NCBI GenBank assembly: GCA_964291505.2
Contig: OZ220216.1
Coordinates: 2,604,001 to 2,668,000, forward strand
Origin: Kistimonas sp964291505
GTDB lineage: Bacteria; Pseudomonadota; Gammaproteobacteria; Pseudomonadales; Endozoicomonadaceae
Direction: 5' to 3'
Length of the DNA stretch: 64,000 bases
Shown: in pieces, positions 63,816 through 64,000 of the stretch
How the letters are laid out: the number at the start of each line of letters is the position of its first letter
How positions within the stretch are numbered: position 1 is the stretch's first letter
The notes under the pieces: generated by a model
Seen by the model: the letters and a program-made list of their open reading frames with translations, nothing else
What the model was told of the DNA's origin: nothing
The model's database searches: none
Position numbers and translations under genes: made by a program

Positions 63816-64000
63816 TTACTCCCACTCAATTGTTGCCGGCGGCTTGCTGGAGATATCGTAGGTTACCCGAGAAATACCGGCGATCTCATTGATGATCCGT
63901 CCGGATACCCGCTCAAGGAAATCATAGGGCAGATGCGCCCAACGAGCAGTCATGAAATCAATGGTTTCTACCGCCCGCAGAGCAACGACGTATTCATAGC
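63816..64000 (-). CDS. guaA: GMP synthase, C-terminal fragment (5' part outside window)
   Basis: The last 60 or so residues of the gene are visible and read out of the window. Segments YEYVVALRAVETIDFMTA, HLPYDFLERVS and the invariant end ISSKPPATIEWE are those of the GuaA dimerisation domain. The enzyme aminates XMP to GMP using glutamine and ATP. Confidence 0.96.
   Translation of the reverse strand, partial: YEYVVALRAVETIDFMTARWAHLPYDFLERVSGRIINEIAGISRVTYDISSKPPATIEWE

Noticed and set aside
63469..63861. 130-codon frame on the plus strand overlapping the 3' end of guaA
   Set aside because: Its last residues are the reverse reading of guaA and the rest has no family likeness; it also runs through the guaA terminator.

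Overview
The window is chromosomal DNA from a gammaproteobacterium. It has an Oceanospirillales/Pseudomonas-like core gene order, a petABC cytochrome bc1 operon, the sspA-sspB pair, and part of a type III secretion system (T3SS) next to what looks like a host-directed effector. An animal-associated marine lineage such as Endozoicomonadaceae fits, but that is inference from gene content and not proven here.

Layout. 1-1260: the 3' end of ndh and a minus-strand array of seven tRNA genes (4 Lys-UUU, 3 Asn-GUU) built from a tandem ~214-bp Lys+Asn unit. 1349-1443: a multi-branched inverted-repeat element. 1526-7371: clpB (with a sigma32-like promoter), pgeF, rluD, bamD and yacG. 7372-10204: an AT-rich patch with an unrecognised kinase-like gene and a mutT-type Nudix gene. 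10205-16566: argJ, secA, an M23 peptidase and lpxC. 16668-33507: a complete dcw cell-wall/division cluster on the minus strand (mraZ-rsmH-ftsL-ftsI-murE-murF-mraY-murD-ftsW-murG-murC-ddlB-ftsQ-ftsA-ftsZ), tightly overlapped, with a sigma70 promoter and four 10-bp-spaced MraZ boxes upstream. 33721-34106: RNase P RNA with its own promoter and terminator. 34169-38658: rsmI, lpoA, yraN, diaA and dolP. 38717-43647: sspB, sspA, petC-petB-petA, rpsI and rplM. 43902-46725: yajL and four small genes ending with a lysine-methyltransferase-like protein. 46734-55067: fatty-acid oxidation genes (three acyl-CoA dehydrogenases, two acyl-CoA ligases).

55345-61529 is the most unusual part. A small T3SS group, sctD-sctE-sctF-sctG (inner-ring protein, needle co-chaperone, needle, TPR chaperone), converges on a two-gene operon. 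That operon encodes a CesT-like class I secretion chaperone and a 1090-residue protein. The 1090-residue protein fuses a GT4-type glycosyltransferase to a LanM-type (DUF4135) lanthipeptide-dehydratase/kinase-fold domain, with no LanC cyclase domain. Chaperone-first order and the T3SS neighbours suggest a secreted effector with two enzymatic modules. 61677-64000: an NhaC-family antiporter and the 3' end of guaA.

Most of the window is conserved housekeeping sequence. The accessory signals are the chaperone/GT-DUF4135 pair, the detached T3SS group, the AT-rich kinase-like gene with a cysteine-rich N terminus, the tRNA repeat array and the structured element near 1400.
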